Positions 11,108-22,330 are shown, numbered from the stretch's first letter. The stretch: 64,000 nucleotides of DNA from Datisca glomerata (GCA_003255025.1 QANY01004770.1:2409891-2473890); one strand, 5' to 3'. The notes: generated from the letters alone by a model not told the origin. Translations and numbers: made by a program.

Positions 11108-12193
11108 ATGGCTGCTTCTGATCTTACTTCTAGGACAATTGAAAACACCACAACAATTCCCACTATCATCCCTATAGAAAATGAAGCTTAACAAAACCAG
11201 AACAGTCCAAGCTCCAATAATACTACCCTTCATAATCTGAATGTCAACCAGTTGCCCTCATTTCCCAATATGTTGCCAAATAACATGATTACAATCTCAA
11301 TATGACTAGACACAAACAACTATGTTTTTTGGAAATCACAAATTCTTTCAACTGTGAGAGCTTATGACTTAGAACAATACCTTTATGACATCAATCATGT
11401 TCTAAAGGAGTACATTCCAAACCTTCTTTATGTCATTGCTGCAAATGGACAGCAGACCATAAACACTGAATCTCCTTTCATCATTAATCCAACATTTATA
11501 TTCTAGAGGAGAACTGACCAGCATTTGATTAGCTGGCTTCTGTCTTCAATCACTGAGGCCATGTTTGGCCATCTCACGCGCTGTCAAAGCTTCCATGAAG
11601 TGTGGAGAGTACTTAAGCAAATTTTCACCTCTCAATCCAAAGCACGAACACTTCACCTAAGGTATCAACTCCAAACTCAATCCAAAGCACGAACACTTCA
11701 CCTAAGGTATCAACTCCAAACTGTCAAGAAAGGAGCATTAAGTATAAATGACTATATTATGAAAATGAAATTAATTGCTGATAGCCTCTCTGTCAATGGT
11801 AAAGTAATAGATGATGATGACTTGTTGCTATACATCCTAGGAGCATTAGGCACTGAGTATGACTCTGTTGTTGTACATCTTATTTCCAGGTATGAAACTG
11901 TTTCTCTGCAAGAAACTCAATTCATGCTTTTGAGTCATGAAATAAGGCTAGAACAACTCCATAGTCCACTCATTGACATTCAAAGTTCAACTACACAAGT
12001 AGCAAACTATCACATGAGCTCTACTGACAGAACCCAATCACAAGCTCCCTACTCTAGAGGTAAGAATGGTTCACGAGGAAGAGGCGGAGGAAGAGGTAGA
12101 AACTCTCAAAGACCAATGTGTCAAATTTGTAGGAAACCTGAACACTATGCATTCAACTACTACAATCATTTTGATCAAGACATCTATCCTTAA
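11108..12193 (+). pseudogene. Ty1/copia gag polyprotein (broken)
   Basis: Capsid-like gag of a copia retrotransposon, starting at ATG 11108 (MAASDLTS). The N-terminal part has an in-frame stop near 11190 and another near 11303, just before DTNNYVFWKSQIL, which corresponds to the usual L-x-x-x-N-Y-x-x-W-K motif of these gags. From 11525 to 12193 the frame is open: a UBN2-type capsid region with SFHEVWRVLKQIF and LLLYILGALGTEYD, then an Arg/Gly-rich linker, then a zinc knuckle CQICRKPEHYAFNYY in which the final Cys of C-x2-C-x4-H-x4-C is replaced. A 45-bp direct duplication lies in the capsid region. Upstream is the primer-binding site; downstream are protease and pre-integrase scraps. Inactive. 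Confidence 0.85.
11631..11720 (+). repeat. Perfect 45-bp tandem duplication in copia gag
   Basis: CTCAATCCAAAGCACGAACA and the following 25 bases occur twice, end to end and without mismatch (11631-11675, 11676-11720). In frame it duplicates 15 residues (QSKARTLHLRYQLQT). Confidence 0.97.
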
Positions 12194-12712
12194 CCTAACA
12201 ATCAACAGTAAACCCAAGGCTATGGGTCCAATTTTCACTTAACTTCAAGATCTCATGCTACCTATGTCACCTCACTTGCTTCAATGGATGATGATGCTTC
12301 CTGGTTTATGGATAGTGGTGCAAATGCCCATATTACCTCTTAACTTGGCAACCTCTCCATGAAACAATGACTATAAGGGTAAACAAAAGTTAGCTGTGGG
12401 AAATGGTGAGCTTTTAGACATCTCTCATGTTGGCACAACTAAGATTTAAAGCTCAAATCCTTCCATCAGTTTAACACTTGATGAATTGCTTTGTGCTCAA
12501 ATCCTGTTTTAGTTAATTTTTATTCTAATTACTGTTTTGTGCAGGACCCGAATACAAAGGAGGTTCTTCTGCAGGGTCTGCTTAAGAATGGGTTGTATCA
12601 CTTCCCTTTGCCACATGTATCAAACTTCAAACACCATCTTCTATACAAACTCAACAAATCCATCAACACTGGTGTTTTCTTTCTTTCTGCAATAAAAAGA
12701 CAGATGACAAAC
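12194..12712 (+). pseudogene. Copia protease and gag-pre-integrase remnants
   Basis: Continuation of the gag above. SWFMDSGANAHIT at about 12300-12340 is the copia aspartic-protease active site (D-S-G-A). After stops and frameshifts the stretch CFVQDPNTKEVLLQGLLKNG, then LYHFPLP (about 12534-12620), matches the gag-pre-integrase domain. Integrase, reverse transcriptase and RNase H are absent: the element ends near 12712 and a tandem repeat follows. The short distance between protease and pre-integrase indicates an internal deletion. Confidence 0.8.
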
Positions 12713-12754
12713 TCATCAAACCCACCAACACTGTTGTTTACACTAAACGATAAC

Positions 12755-13199
12755 TACATCACGATCGTGTAGTCATAGTATACCCATGACCCACTATCCA
12801 TTTCCCAAATACTTTTCTTACATAATATCAAATCAAATGTCAATACATTCTTCTTCAACAGTCAACCTCCATATTTATTTATATTTAAATAAATATACAA
12901 AATTAAATATATTATATGTGTAGTGTACACAATGACTATCGATGATCGTGTATACTATACAATGACTACACGATGATCGTATAACCATCTTCTACTCATG
13001 ACCACCATCCACTTAGTTTTTCTTCATTTCTTCCCCCAACACATTTCTTACACAACTCAAATCAAATGTCAATTCATTCTTCTTCAACACTCAACCTTCA
13101 CATTTATTTATATTTAAATAAATATATAAAATTAATTATATTACATGTGTATTCATCATGTACACTACACAATAGGTACACGGGTATCATGTAGTTTGT
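12755..13199 (+). repeat. Diverged ~220-bp tandem repeat
   Basis: Two copies of a unit containing ATCAAATGTCAATACATTC, TATTTATATTTAAATAAATAT and a GC-richer end with TACACGATGATCGT can be aligned (from about 12780 and 13000). A fragment of the GC-richer end, TCATCATGTAGACTAGACGA, reappears beyond the solo LTR at about 14370, so the LTR sits within the array. Confidence 0.65.
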
Positions 13200-14366
13200 T
13201 GTGATTTTTCTATAGTGCAAGTGTACACTATCGTCGTCAAGTAATAAATTTTTATAAAACAGAGTATCGTCCATAAGATTGATTGATATTAATAATTGAA
13301 ATTAACTAAATCTTAATTCTACTTGAGAATGTCGAAAAGTTGAGATTTTTAATTAAACTAAACTTCTAATTAAACTAAAACGATAAAGATCTGACAAATA
13401 TAAAATTTGAATAGTTAAAAGCTCTAGGATTTCAATTTTACCAAACCAAACATGCTCTAAATTTCAATTCTCAATCAATTAACGTTTATTCAGAACATTG
13501 ATAGCAATATTCTCTAATATAATTATCAATCTTTTTCAAGCATCGATAATCATGAATAAAAAATACGAATCATACATCTCTGTCATGATTCAATATGATG
13601 AAACTCATTAAGCACAATAAATTTTAGTTGCTACACTAGATTCATAATTATCTCTAACTTATGAAATTCTAACGGTGTTATAAACAAAGAGCAGATTCAA
13701 TCATAATTCTCAGTATCAGAATTAAATCCAAAATCATGCAATAGTTGGCCAGACAATCATAAGCATTAAGAATGGATAATAACACTTAATAATACGGAAT
13801 AAACATAAATTGAATTAAAAATAAAAATTTATGAACAATTATGGTTTGGCTAAGTCGTAGCCCTAGATAAAAAAATTAAAACATAATGAAATAAGAAAAC
13901 ATTCTACTAATATTCATAAGCATAGAGAAAGAAAAGAAGAAACACTAGTTTTGAGGATGAAATTAAAGTTGAGAATCATTTTCGAGTTCGATCTTCTTGT
14001 TATGCTCTTCAAAATCCTTCTCCTTTTCCTCTCATGATTAGAAAACATCGAAAGACCCTTTAAAACCCTAAGATATTATATTTATACACTAGGGTCCGTT
14101 AGGTTTTAGATTTGAGCAAGAAAATCACCAAAAAAATCTAAAATCGCGCCAGCGTCACGATGCTAGCCCTCCTGCCCACCTCTGTTCGTTTTGCAATATT
14201 TCTAAAAAATTTTATTTCCAAATCTTTCCAAATCTATCCAAATGCAATTGAATATCAAATCTACAAGATAGAAACATAAATAAACATAAATCAATCATAA
14301 ATCTGAAAGAACTAACAAAAATAATTTTAAGGTTATCTAAATTATGAGTGTAAAATACACTCATCA
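13200..14366 (-). mobile_element. Solo LTR of a Ty3/gypsy element
   Basis: Read on the minus strand it starts TGATGAGTGTATTTTACACT and ends AAAAATCACA, giving TG...CA ends. Its 3' portion (TGCAAGTGTACACTATCG and AAGTAATAAA on the plus strand) and the GGTTTGGCTAAGTCGTAGCC segment are typical of plant Athila/Tat-group LTRs. There is no internal region next to either end. I do not see a matching 5-bp target duplication (TTTGT left, TAGTC right), so the exact boundaries or the solo status are uncertain. Confidence 0.55.
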
Positions 14367-14475
14367 TAGTCATCATGTAGACTAGACGATTGGTACATGG
14401 GCGCCATGTACACATTATCTCTCGACGTTATCTATATTTCTCAAAGTTCTCTTTCTATCTTTCTACGCTCTACGT

Positions 14476-14479
14476 TCTG

Positions 14480-14512
<33 letters not shown>

Positions 14513-14556
14513 ATCTGTCTCTCTTTGTCTCTCTCTCCCTCTGCATTCTCTCTCAA
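14476..14556 (+). repeat. CT-rich microsatellite (TCTCTGTC type)
   Basis: Interrupted runs of TC and TCTG dinucleotides. They create serine/leucine-rich spurious ORFs in two frames. Confidence 0.95.
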
Positions 14557-14739
14557 AATTAATAAAATCCACCAAGATTAACAAAACCTACAAAAATTAA
14601 CAAACCCCATTAAAATTAATCAACGTTAACAAAATCCACAAAAATTAACAAAACCTATGGTCCACCCGTAGCTTCAGGAGTATTTTAAGTATTACTCCAT
14701 TATGGAGGTTTGTTTATAAGAACTTACTTCCCGATGTAC

Positions 14740-15230
14740 TTCAAATTGAGCTTGCTTCCTGTCTAGTAAGCTAAAGAGAAGGCCAAAATTCACTCCCTCT
14801 TTTGACGTCTACTCGCGCGTCCCTACTCGAGTTAGTGCCCTTTCTTGTATGGCATGCTATAAAGCAAGCCAGACATCACTTTTCCCTTTTGAAGTCTAAC
14901 CATGCATTTCTACTCTGACTAGAGTTCTTTTTAACGCCTGGTAAGCTAGAATGCAAGCCAAACGTCACATTTGTTCTTTTGGAGTCTAGCCAAGAGAGCT
15001 CATTTTCTCATCTATCGAGCTAGAATGTAAGTCATACATCATTTTCTTTTCCTTTAACAGTCTAGCTAGGCATTTCTACTTTGACTAGAGCTCATTTTCC
15101 CATCGTGCGAGCTAGAATGTAAGTCAGACACTTTTTCCTTTTGGAGTTTAGCAAGACATTTCTGTTCTAACTAGAGCTTCCTTTCCCATCTAGTGCTAGA
15201 ACACAAGCCAGACAACATTTTTTCCTTTTA
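14740..15230 (-). repeat. ~100-bp tandem repeats, 3' untranslated zone of a Tat-type gypsy element
   Basis: Four to five diverged units, each with a GAGTCTAGCCA-like motif, TTTCTACTCTGACTAGAG, a CCCATCTAGCGAGCTAGAAT-like motif and AAGCCAGACATCA. They lie directly downstream (minus sense) of an integrase C-terminal remnant. Tandem repeats between pol and the 3' LTR are common in the Tat lineage. Confidence 0.75.
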
Positions 15231-15309
15231 GTCCATTTTTGGGAGAAAATAGCCACTATATTTGATGTCTAGTCGGGCTGCAATCCTCCTCCTTTTTCTA
15301 TTAATTTTT

Positions 15310-16200
15310 AGTTTATTGGTAGTAGACCTTTAGGTGCACTACATTCCAAGGGTGTGCTAATACTCATCCATACATATTCTGCAGGCGATAAATATCGGTG
15401 CTCACTACCTTTGTTACCAAATAAGGTTCTTCCCAGCTATGCTTGAGAGCTCCTACCTTGGTGTCCTTCCTTTTTTATAGGACCTACCCAAAACTGACGG
15501 ACCTAGTCTTGGAGTTGTAGTTTCGTGAGGTGGAGAGTTGTCGAGCCTTATTTCAAGATTGGCCTGCTCACGTAGTTCTTCCAGATCATCCAGGTTATGC
15601 CTCAACTCGATTATGTTCTGTCCTAGGTTATACTACTAGACGCGGTGAGAGGGTATGCCCGTTTCCACCAATATAACATCCTCACATTCAAAGTCCATGC
15701 CAGCTTTAGTCCCGCGAGCAGCGCCTCATATTCAGCTTCATTATTTAAGGCTTTAAACCCAAAGCGTAGAGCGTATTCAACTCGAGATTGGTCGAGTGCT
15801 AAGAATAGTATACCCACTCCGCTTCCCATATCGTTTGAGGCACCGTATAAGGTCCAAGGATCTACTATGATGTTCACTCCCTCCTCGCGACCTATCATCA
15901 TATCTGTGATGAAATCTTCCACAGCCTGTCTTTTGATGGCAGTTTGGGGTATAAACTGAAGATCGAATTTGCTAAGTTCAGTGACCTACTTTGCAATACG
16001 TACCGAGATCTTTGGTTTTTAGAGGACCTTCCTGAGTGGGGAGTTCGTGAGGATTTGAATGGACTTGGCTTAGAAGTATGAATGAATCTTCTATGCCGCA
16101 GTGACAAGGGTTAGGGTCATCTTCACCAGGTCTGAGTTGTATTTTTGTGCCCCTACCATGGCCTTACTAATGTAATATATTGTCTTCTAGATGAGGTCAT
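15310..16200 (-). pseudogene. Tat-lineage gypsy pol remnant 1 (RT end, RNase H, integrase end)
   Basis: Minus-strand reading from about 16140 gives the end of reverse transcriptase (LTNSPLRKVL-type motif). RNase H follows at 15922-15623, with WTLYGASNDMGSGVGILFL and ALNNEAEYEALLAGLKLA, the plant gypsy RNase H signature. The usual V-D-G before ASN is shortened, so one catalytic Asp is missing. At about 15480-15310 the integrase C-terminus appears (SWEEPYLVTKVV, then HPWNVVHLKVYY). The bulk of integrase between them is deleted. The fragment is separate from the second Tat element to its right, which has its own RNase H and integrase. Confidence 0.8.
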
Positions 16201-16444
16201 CCCCGATCCATACGAAGGCGGCGCTGAATTTTATGTGCAGCATGAATTTTATATCTTTCATCGGACATGGCACGTCTTTCCTTCCTTTCCAATTGTCATC
16301 TCCTCATTAGTCAGTTTCAATGGCAGTTTGTCCCAATATGCTGTCAATCACGGCTCCTTTCCATCAAGTACCTACAAATGTCCCTTTGTCTCCCTATTTT
16401 AAAATTTATGAAGCATTTCCTACTTTCCTTTCATGTCCATGATC

Positions 16445-16451
16445 TATTTAA
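16445..16451 (+). promoter_or_regulatory. Candidate TATA box for the antisense ORF
   Basis: TATTTAA in CTATTTAAGGCTCCC, about 113 bases before ATG 16564 and followed by a pyrimidine-rich stretch. This is a suggestion from spacing and sequence only. Confidence 0.3.
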
Positions 16452-16563
16452 GGCTCCCATTACCCTACATTATCTTAACTTTCTGTCTTCTTCTCTATAA
16501 GTTCCTCTCAACTTCTTCTTCTTCCTTCTCTTTGTTTCTTCTAGTTTTTATGCTTTCGAACGC

Positions 16564-18578
16564 CATGGAAGACGATACTATTTTTAAGCCCACTCTCCCC
16601 TTATTAGGAGTACGGATAAATTCGCACAGCTTATAGACCATTACCGAGATGCCTTTCCCTCTGACGTTATATGTGCCCTAAGGAAGATCACGGCTACCGC
16701 AGTCTCTGGTAGATCCCCTTATCAAATTACCCTGAGCTCGATGTACGTAGTTTTAGGCATCAAGCTCCCTATTTCTCAATTTCTGCAGGAATTCTTTTAC
16801 ACGTTCGGCCTTGCGTCGTCCCATTTTACCCCAAGCTCTTATAGGGTTCTTCTTGGCTTTGAGGCCATGAATAGGAGATATAATTTAGTCCTAGGAGTAG
16901 ACGAGCTATGTTGCTCTTATATATCTAAACATAAAAATTGGAGTTACTACCTTGCCCCGCGCCCATCTAAAAAGAGAGGCCTCTTGATCACAAAAATCCC
17001 AAAGGGGGACAAAGGTTGGGAACGGGATACGCTGCTTGTCAGCGGGAACTTAAACGGTGATGGCCACTGGATAATTCTCTAAAACTGGGCAATTTTAAGT
17101 AAGTTGCATGAGCTCCGGTTCTGCTTTTACTTTTTGATTTCTTTCTTCGCTTTTCTCTTCATGTTATTATTTTTTTTACTAATTTCTTTCTTTTTACAAA
17201 CAAGAGAGTATATAAAAAGAATTTCTTGACAAAGGCCATTACTGAAATAGTGACTACTGCTTTTCGTTGCCTAGAGGGGACATGGTGTGAGCTCTTCGAG
17301 CTGAGGAGAGAGATTAACGTCGCATTCATCCAAGCTGATGTTCCCATTACTTTAACATCTGCTCGGTGATCTTCTCTCAACCCCCCAAGAGGTATCCTTA
17401 TCCTGTCTTTCCATTCTATTTCTAATGATTCCACTTCTGATTCCTCTGGATCCTCTATTTCAAGGGAAGAGGAACGGGTAAAAGGCTTATTTTAAAGGGT
17501 AGTTAAGAATGTTGAATTGGTGAAACGCCTCCGTAGTAACCTGCATGGAAATATTAATTATGGGAGGAATGTTCATTCGACAATGGACACTTCCAGTTCC
17601 TCCCAAGCCGCGCATGCTTCTCCATTTTTTCATGTTCCCCGTACCAAGGATGAGGGCCCTTCAGAGCGTTCAACCACTCCCCCTCCAGCTCCTCCACCAC
17701 CATCTACGCAGCATGAGCCCACTTCCAACGTCACTTCCGATCCTTAGGAGAGGACTGAATATATTGCTCTTTGGAGGTGGAGGAGGTATTCCAGTGCTCC
17801 CCCCGTTCTTGCTAATGTCAGTTTTCTAAATGATCCTCGATCCGATCACATCATGCTTTAGGGATTTCAGTCTGAAAGTGACATTGCTGCGATCCGTTGT
17901 GTTAGTGTGGGCTACCTTCTTTGTTCGCTGAGTCATGACTTGATGAGGGTATGTATCTATTTTCCTTCTGCATTTTATCTTATCTGCTCATTGACGCTTA
18001 AATTTTTTTCTAATTATCTTTCTTTGTCAGGACGTTGTTCACCATAACGCCCTTTAGGAGCTCTATCTTTCTTATGAACACACCATGTTCTCCATTAAGA
18101 AAGAGGTTGTTGAGTACCATGGTGTTCTCAACCATCTCAAGGCCGAGAATGAGCGTGTGAAGAGGAGTGAAGCTGAACTTTAGGGGACCGTGGAGAAGCT
18201 GGCCCAAGATGCGCCAACGGCGATAGAGGAGCGCCGAATTCTTGAGGAGTCTTTGAAGATTGTAGAGGAGTCTTTGGCAGGAGTTGAATTAGCCCGAGCC
18301 AAGGTAAAGAAAAAAGAGAGGGAACAATTTCAAGTCTTGTTCGACGAAGCTGAACAAATGGTTTATATCCTGGGCTATAAAGATGGCTCGAAAAACTTTC
18401 CCTCCAAGATGTCGCTCGTTGATGCTTTTTCGCTCAGGGTGAGATGAATGCTTCCACCAAAGATGTCATGATCAATGCCCTTGAGCCTATTGCTGAGGAT
18501 AACAATTGTGATCCTGTTAGGGCTGCATGAAACACCACTGTCGAAGCTGCTGCTGAAGAGGAGATTGTGGCTCCTTAA
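16564..18578 (+). pseudogene. Antisense spliced ORF of a Tat-type gypsy element (putative gypsy-type transposon protein)
   Basis: This ORF is opposite in sense to the gag-pol of the adjacent Tat element. It begins MEDDTIF; a frameshift near 16610 is followed by DKFAQLIDHYRDAFPSD and then PISQFLQEFFYTFGLASSHF and YRVLLGF. These match the plant family usually annotated as putative gypsy-type transposon protein (PF04195-like). Two introns with good borders can be placed: 17099-17204 (GTAAGT...ACAAG) and 17949-18030 (GTATGT...TTTGTCAG). The middle is Ser/Pro-rich with a run of prolines (17690-17705). The C-terminal part, 18055-18445, is a charged coiled coil (ERRILEESLKIVEESLAGVE) followed by GYKDGSKNFPSKM. 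Several in-frame stops (for example near 17746, 18056 and 18182) make it a pseudogene. Such antisense ORFs between integrase and the 3' LTR are known from Tat-lineage elements such as Grande and Retand; their function is not established. Confidence 0.75.
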
Positions 18579-18972
18579 GTTTCTTTTCCATTTCCCTGTA
18601 TATCCTCTGTACTATTTTTTCAATCAATGAGATCAATGAGAACATATCTTTTGTTGATTCTCAACCTTTTTTGAATACTAAAAGATCTCGAAATAATTTA
18701 AGCTATAACTGACGACATTTGTTTAGTGAAGACTTGAAGAAAATTTTGCTAGTACTATTCGTTGTAGGACTTACGATGATTTAAAGTTGGACCCATTGGC
18801 GCATTTTCTCACTTCATGATCCATTCCCAAAGTCATATTTTTGCTTTTTGGTTCTTTCTTAGGAAACATGTATCCTTTGCATTACCTTGAAACAGATTCA
18901 TTGTTAACTTCTAGCCTTGTTTTTTTTTAAAGAACTTGCGCCCCCAATTTCCTTGATAGTAGGACTTACGAA
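18579..18972. other. Spacer between antisense ORF and satellite-like repeats
   Basis: No coding sequence recognised. The stretch after the ORF stop (18600-18660, with TCAATCAATGAGATCAATGA) could be the ORF's 3' untranslated region. The rest resembles the repeats that follow. Confidence 0.45.
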
Positions 18973-19498
18973 TTGTCTGGTCCCAATGCTAGGCCAAAAG
19001 ACCGCCAACCCTTGTTTATTTTGTTCGTTTATGAGAGACATACTTATGGTTTGCCCACTCCTAAGGACTTAGGCAAAAAGACCGTCGACCCTTGTTTGTT
19101 TTGTTCATTTCTGAAAGAAGGACTTATGGGTTACCCACTCCCAAGGACATTGGTGAAAGACTGCCGACCCTTATTTATTTTGTTCATTTCTAAGAGAACG
19201 ACTTATGGGTTCCGTGCTCCTAAGGACTTAGGTGAAAATACCGCCGACCCTTGTTTGTTTTGTTCATTTCTGAGAGAATGACTTATGGGTTTCCCGCTCC
19301 CAAGGGCTTAGGCCAAAATACCTCTGACCATTATTTTTTTTGTTCATTTATGAGAAAAAGGCTTATGGGTTGTACACTCCCAATGACTTAGGCCAAAAGA
19401 CTACCGACCCTTATTTGTTTTGTTCATTTCATAGAGAATGTCTTATGGGTTTCCTACACCCAAGGACTTAGGCCAAAAGTCTACCAACCCTTGTTTGC
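18973..19498 (-). repeat. ~86-bp tandem repeats, 3' untranslated zone of the second Tat element
   Basis: About six units, each with CCCAAGGACTTAGGCCAAAA, GACCGCCGACCCTTGTTTGT, TTTGTTCATTTCTGAGAGAA and CTTATGGGTT. They form an open but meaningless frame at 18973-19281. They lie between the integrase end of the element (from 19680) and its antisense ORF. Confidence 0.9.
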
Positions 19499-19508
19499 TT
19501 TGCTAGGG

Positions 19509-19510
<2 letters not shown>

Positions 19511-19550
<40 letters not shown>
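19511..19550 (+). repeat. (AG)n microsatellite
   Basis: About twenty uninterrupted AG dinucleotides, followed by TAGAGAG. Confidence 0.97.
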
Positions 19551-19556
<6 letters not shown>

Positions 19557-19679
19557 GTTGACACCAAGTATTTTATGTGGAAAACCCTTGTAGGAAAAAC
19601 CATGAAAAATATTCACTAAAAAATGTTTATAATTTAAAAAAAGTATCTTTTTAGATGAACAACATTCCACGGTTTTTCT

Positions 19680-20250
19680 AGTTCTTCCCTTTCTTCTTTT
19701 GCCAAGTAATAGTATCCGTTGTCACCAATGATTTATACAATGTATGGCTCTTCTCACGTTGGCCTGAGTTTTCCTTCTGTTTGGAAGACCTTATTCAGAA
19801 CTAGATCCCATTTCTGGAATTTTCATCTTTGAAGTCTTCTTCGAAAGTAAGCTCTTCCTTTCTGATTGTAATGGGCCATCTGGATTAGAGCTGCTTCTTT
19901 TCTTTCCTCCAATAGATCAAGATTTTCCTTCAAAAGTTATTCATTTGTTGCTCATTTAGCTCTGATTTCATACTCGGGCTTCCAATTTCAACCAGTCTTA
20001 TTACTATCGTCCCGTATGCCAAAGTGAAAGTATTTTGCATGTTGCCTCCTTGGGGGTGGTTTTGTATGCCCACGGTATTCCTGGTATACGAGACGAATGA
20101 AATAATAGTCGTTTCTTCATGCTATCAATAATTCCTCTACGTATTTTCCTTTAGTTGAGTCTAGTAATTTCTTCATGCTATCAAGTATAACGCGGTTCGA
20201 TCTTTCATACCTGCTACCTCATTCAAGGAGAATGAAATGCTTGGCTTCTC
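19680..20250 (-). pseudogene. Tat gypsy element 2: integrase C-terminal remnant
   Basis: Minus-strand frames contain a LDSMKKLLDSTKGKYVEEL-like stretch, then AYKTTP, LFTLAYGT and VEIGSPS. These correspond to the conserved L-W-A-Y-R-T-T-P and E-I-G-x-P-S blocks at the end of plant gypsy integrases, followed by a basic tail and RGMLFI-KDTFF where other members have W-N-x-x-H-L-K-K-Y. The N-terminal zinc domain and most of the catalytic core are missing between 20250 and 20100. A direct repeat TTTCTTCATGCTATCA (about 20111 and 20167) marks local rearrangement. Many stops. Confidence 0.75.
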
Positions 20251-20258
20251 GAGAAACT

Positions 20259-21650
20259 CTATTGGTAAACTCTTTTGTGTGGGAATTGTAGTGAAGACCC
20301 CAAGTTTGCTAAAGCGTTAGCGTGTCTATTCTCCATTCTTGGGATCTGATGAATATCGTAACTTTTTAACAGACTCAACAATTCTTTTTCATGTTGCAAG
20401 TAACTTATCATTCTTTCATCTTTCACCATGAATTCTCCCTTAACTTGTTTCACGATTAGTAATTAATCACATAATATTTCCACGTTTGTTACCTCAAGTT
20501 CCCGTAGCAAGGAGATTCCCACTATCAAGGCTTCATATTGTGCTTCATTATTTGAGGTATTGAAACCAAAAGAGATGGTGGAGTGATCTAGTGTTTCTTC
20601 GAATGGGGTCTCTACCACTATTTCTGCCCTAATCCCTTTGTTATTTGAGCCTCCATCGACGTATAACTTACATGTCCCATCTTCTCCTTTGTTTTGTGGT
20701 CTTTTTTTTACTTCCCTTTCATCACTGGTAAAGTCTTCTACGAAGTAATCTAGAACTTGCCCCTTAATCGATGTTCTTGGCTCATAATGCATTTCATATT
20801 GGCCAAGCTCTATTGCCAACTTTGCAATTCTCCTGTAGACTTCAGGTGAGTGAAACAGACTCCTGATCGATGAATCTATTAACACTTTTATGTTATATTT
20901 TTAGATGTAAGGTCTTCGCTTCCTTGTAGCAGTCAGAATGGCCAACCCAATTTCTCCATTCTCTTGTACCAGGTTTCAGCTACCACTAGACTTTTGCTTA
21001 CAAAATACACGAGTTTTATTTTCTTTCTTCCTCTCTTATAGGAACGACACTAACAACCATTTGTGACATAGCTACATACAGGAGTAGCTATTTTCTTGTT
21101 ATTGGTTTTGATAACAGCAGGGGAGGTGATAAATATTCCTTGATTCTATTTAGGGCCTCTTCACATTCTTCATCCTAGTCGTCAACGAAATTTTTTCTTA
21201 ACTTTGAAAAGAACGGCTTGCACTTATCCGTTAACCTTGAGAGGAATCTGTTTAGAGCTACAAACCTTCCTTTCTGGCCTTGTATCTCCTTTCAGTTTCT
21301 AGGGGACTTCATCTTTATGATGGCCTTTATCTGATATGGGTTAACCTCAATTCCCCGTTGCATGACCAGATGACCCAAGAATTTTTCTGTTACTACGCCA
21401 AAATTGCACTTCTCTGAATTCAACTTCATGGAGCTTTATCTCAAGATTGAGAAGGCCTCATCAAGATCATGGATGTCGTCTTCCCGTTTACAGAAAATCT
21501 TGTTCACAAGTCTTTGATAAGTTGCACCTGTATAAATGAGGTTTTTTCCTAATCAAGTTGGAACATTTTCACCTGGTTATATCTGGAGAAGGCATCCATG
21601 AAACTGAGGAGTTCATGTCCTAATGTTGCATCCACCATTTGGTCTATTCT
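20259..21650 (-). pseudogene. Tat gypsy element 2: reverse transcriptase and RNase H
   Basis: From 21650 leftwards the minus strand shows MDAFSRYNQVKM (start of the RT palm), NSEKCNFGVVTEKFLGHLV, QRGIEVNPYQIKAIM, RFVALNRFLSRLTDKCKPFF and EECEEALNRIKEYLSPPLLL in order, with stops and frameshifts. RNase H follows at 20885-20259. It has CKLYVDGGSNNKG (first catalytic Asp present), NTSNNEAQYEALIVGI (catalytic Glu), EILCD at the third position, and after a stop HQIPRMENRHANALANLGS. The order matches gag-protease-RT-RNase H-integrase of Tat elements. The RNase H part is the best preserved coding segment of this element. Confidence 0.88.
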
Positions 21651-21854
21651 TTGCAGCAAGTATTCATCTTTCGGGCAAGCTTTATTAAGATAACTGAAGT
21701 ATCCACTTCTTCTATGATGACCATGTTTCGTTCTGAAGTGAAAGTCCTATTTCGTTGCTTTATTAGCTTGACAACGGGATCTGTATTCAATTTATGGCAT
21801 ACTATTTTCTTAGGAATGCTTATTATCTCTTGCGTCTTAGTCGTGAAGATTTCT

Positions 21855-22330
21855 TTATTCCTCCATAGTAATTGCCCACTCTCCTACTTTCTTTTTTGTT
21901 ATCTTTTTTCTAGCCAATTTTAGTGCGGTTACAGTACAAATGCGGGCAGCAACTTGATCTCTCTTTATGGTTTTGATTCCCTTTGGAGACGGATACTTTA
22001 ACACTTGGTGAAAGGTGAACGGTACAACTTTCATTTTGCATAGCCAGGTCCTTCCCAAGTTGGCGTTGTACGGGGATGAGGTGTCCAATACCACAAATTT
22101 TGTAAGATGATTGAAGGGTTCCGCGTTCACAAGAAGAACAATAACTCCTTCAGAATAACTGGTAGCCTCGTTGAAGCCTATAAGTGGCTGTTATAGTCCC
22201 TGCAACTGTTGATCTTCCATAGACATTTTTTCAAGTGTGGAGTGGTGTAAAATATTAACAGTGCTCCCATCATCAATTAATACTATCCTCAATAAATAGT
22301 TTCAAACCTGTATCAAAATGACCAAGGCGT
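21855..22330 (-). pseudogene. Tat gypsy element 2: aspartic protease region
   Basis: LIDDGSTVNIL (about 22275) is the protease active-site region, with D-G-S in place of D-T/S-G. It is followed by STLEKM and then the open stretch 22130-21855 with FVVLDTSSPYNANLGRTWLC and HQVLKYPSPKGIKTIKRDQ, which is the conserved link between protease and RT in this lineage. Stops near 22190 separate the two parts. Confidence 0.82.

Noticed and set aside
14390..14600. Ser/Leu-rich ORFs at 14390-14600
   Set aside because: Products of the CT microsatellite in two frames.
18973..19281. 102-residue repetitive ORF
   Set aside because: It is one frame through 86-bp non-coding tandem repeats; the frame is lost in later units.
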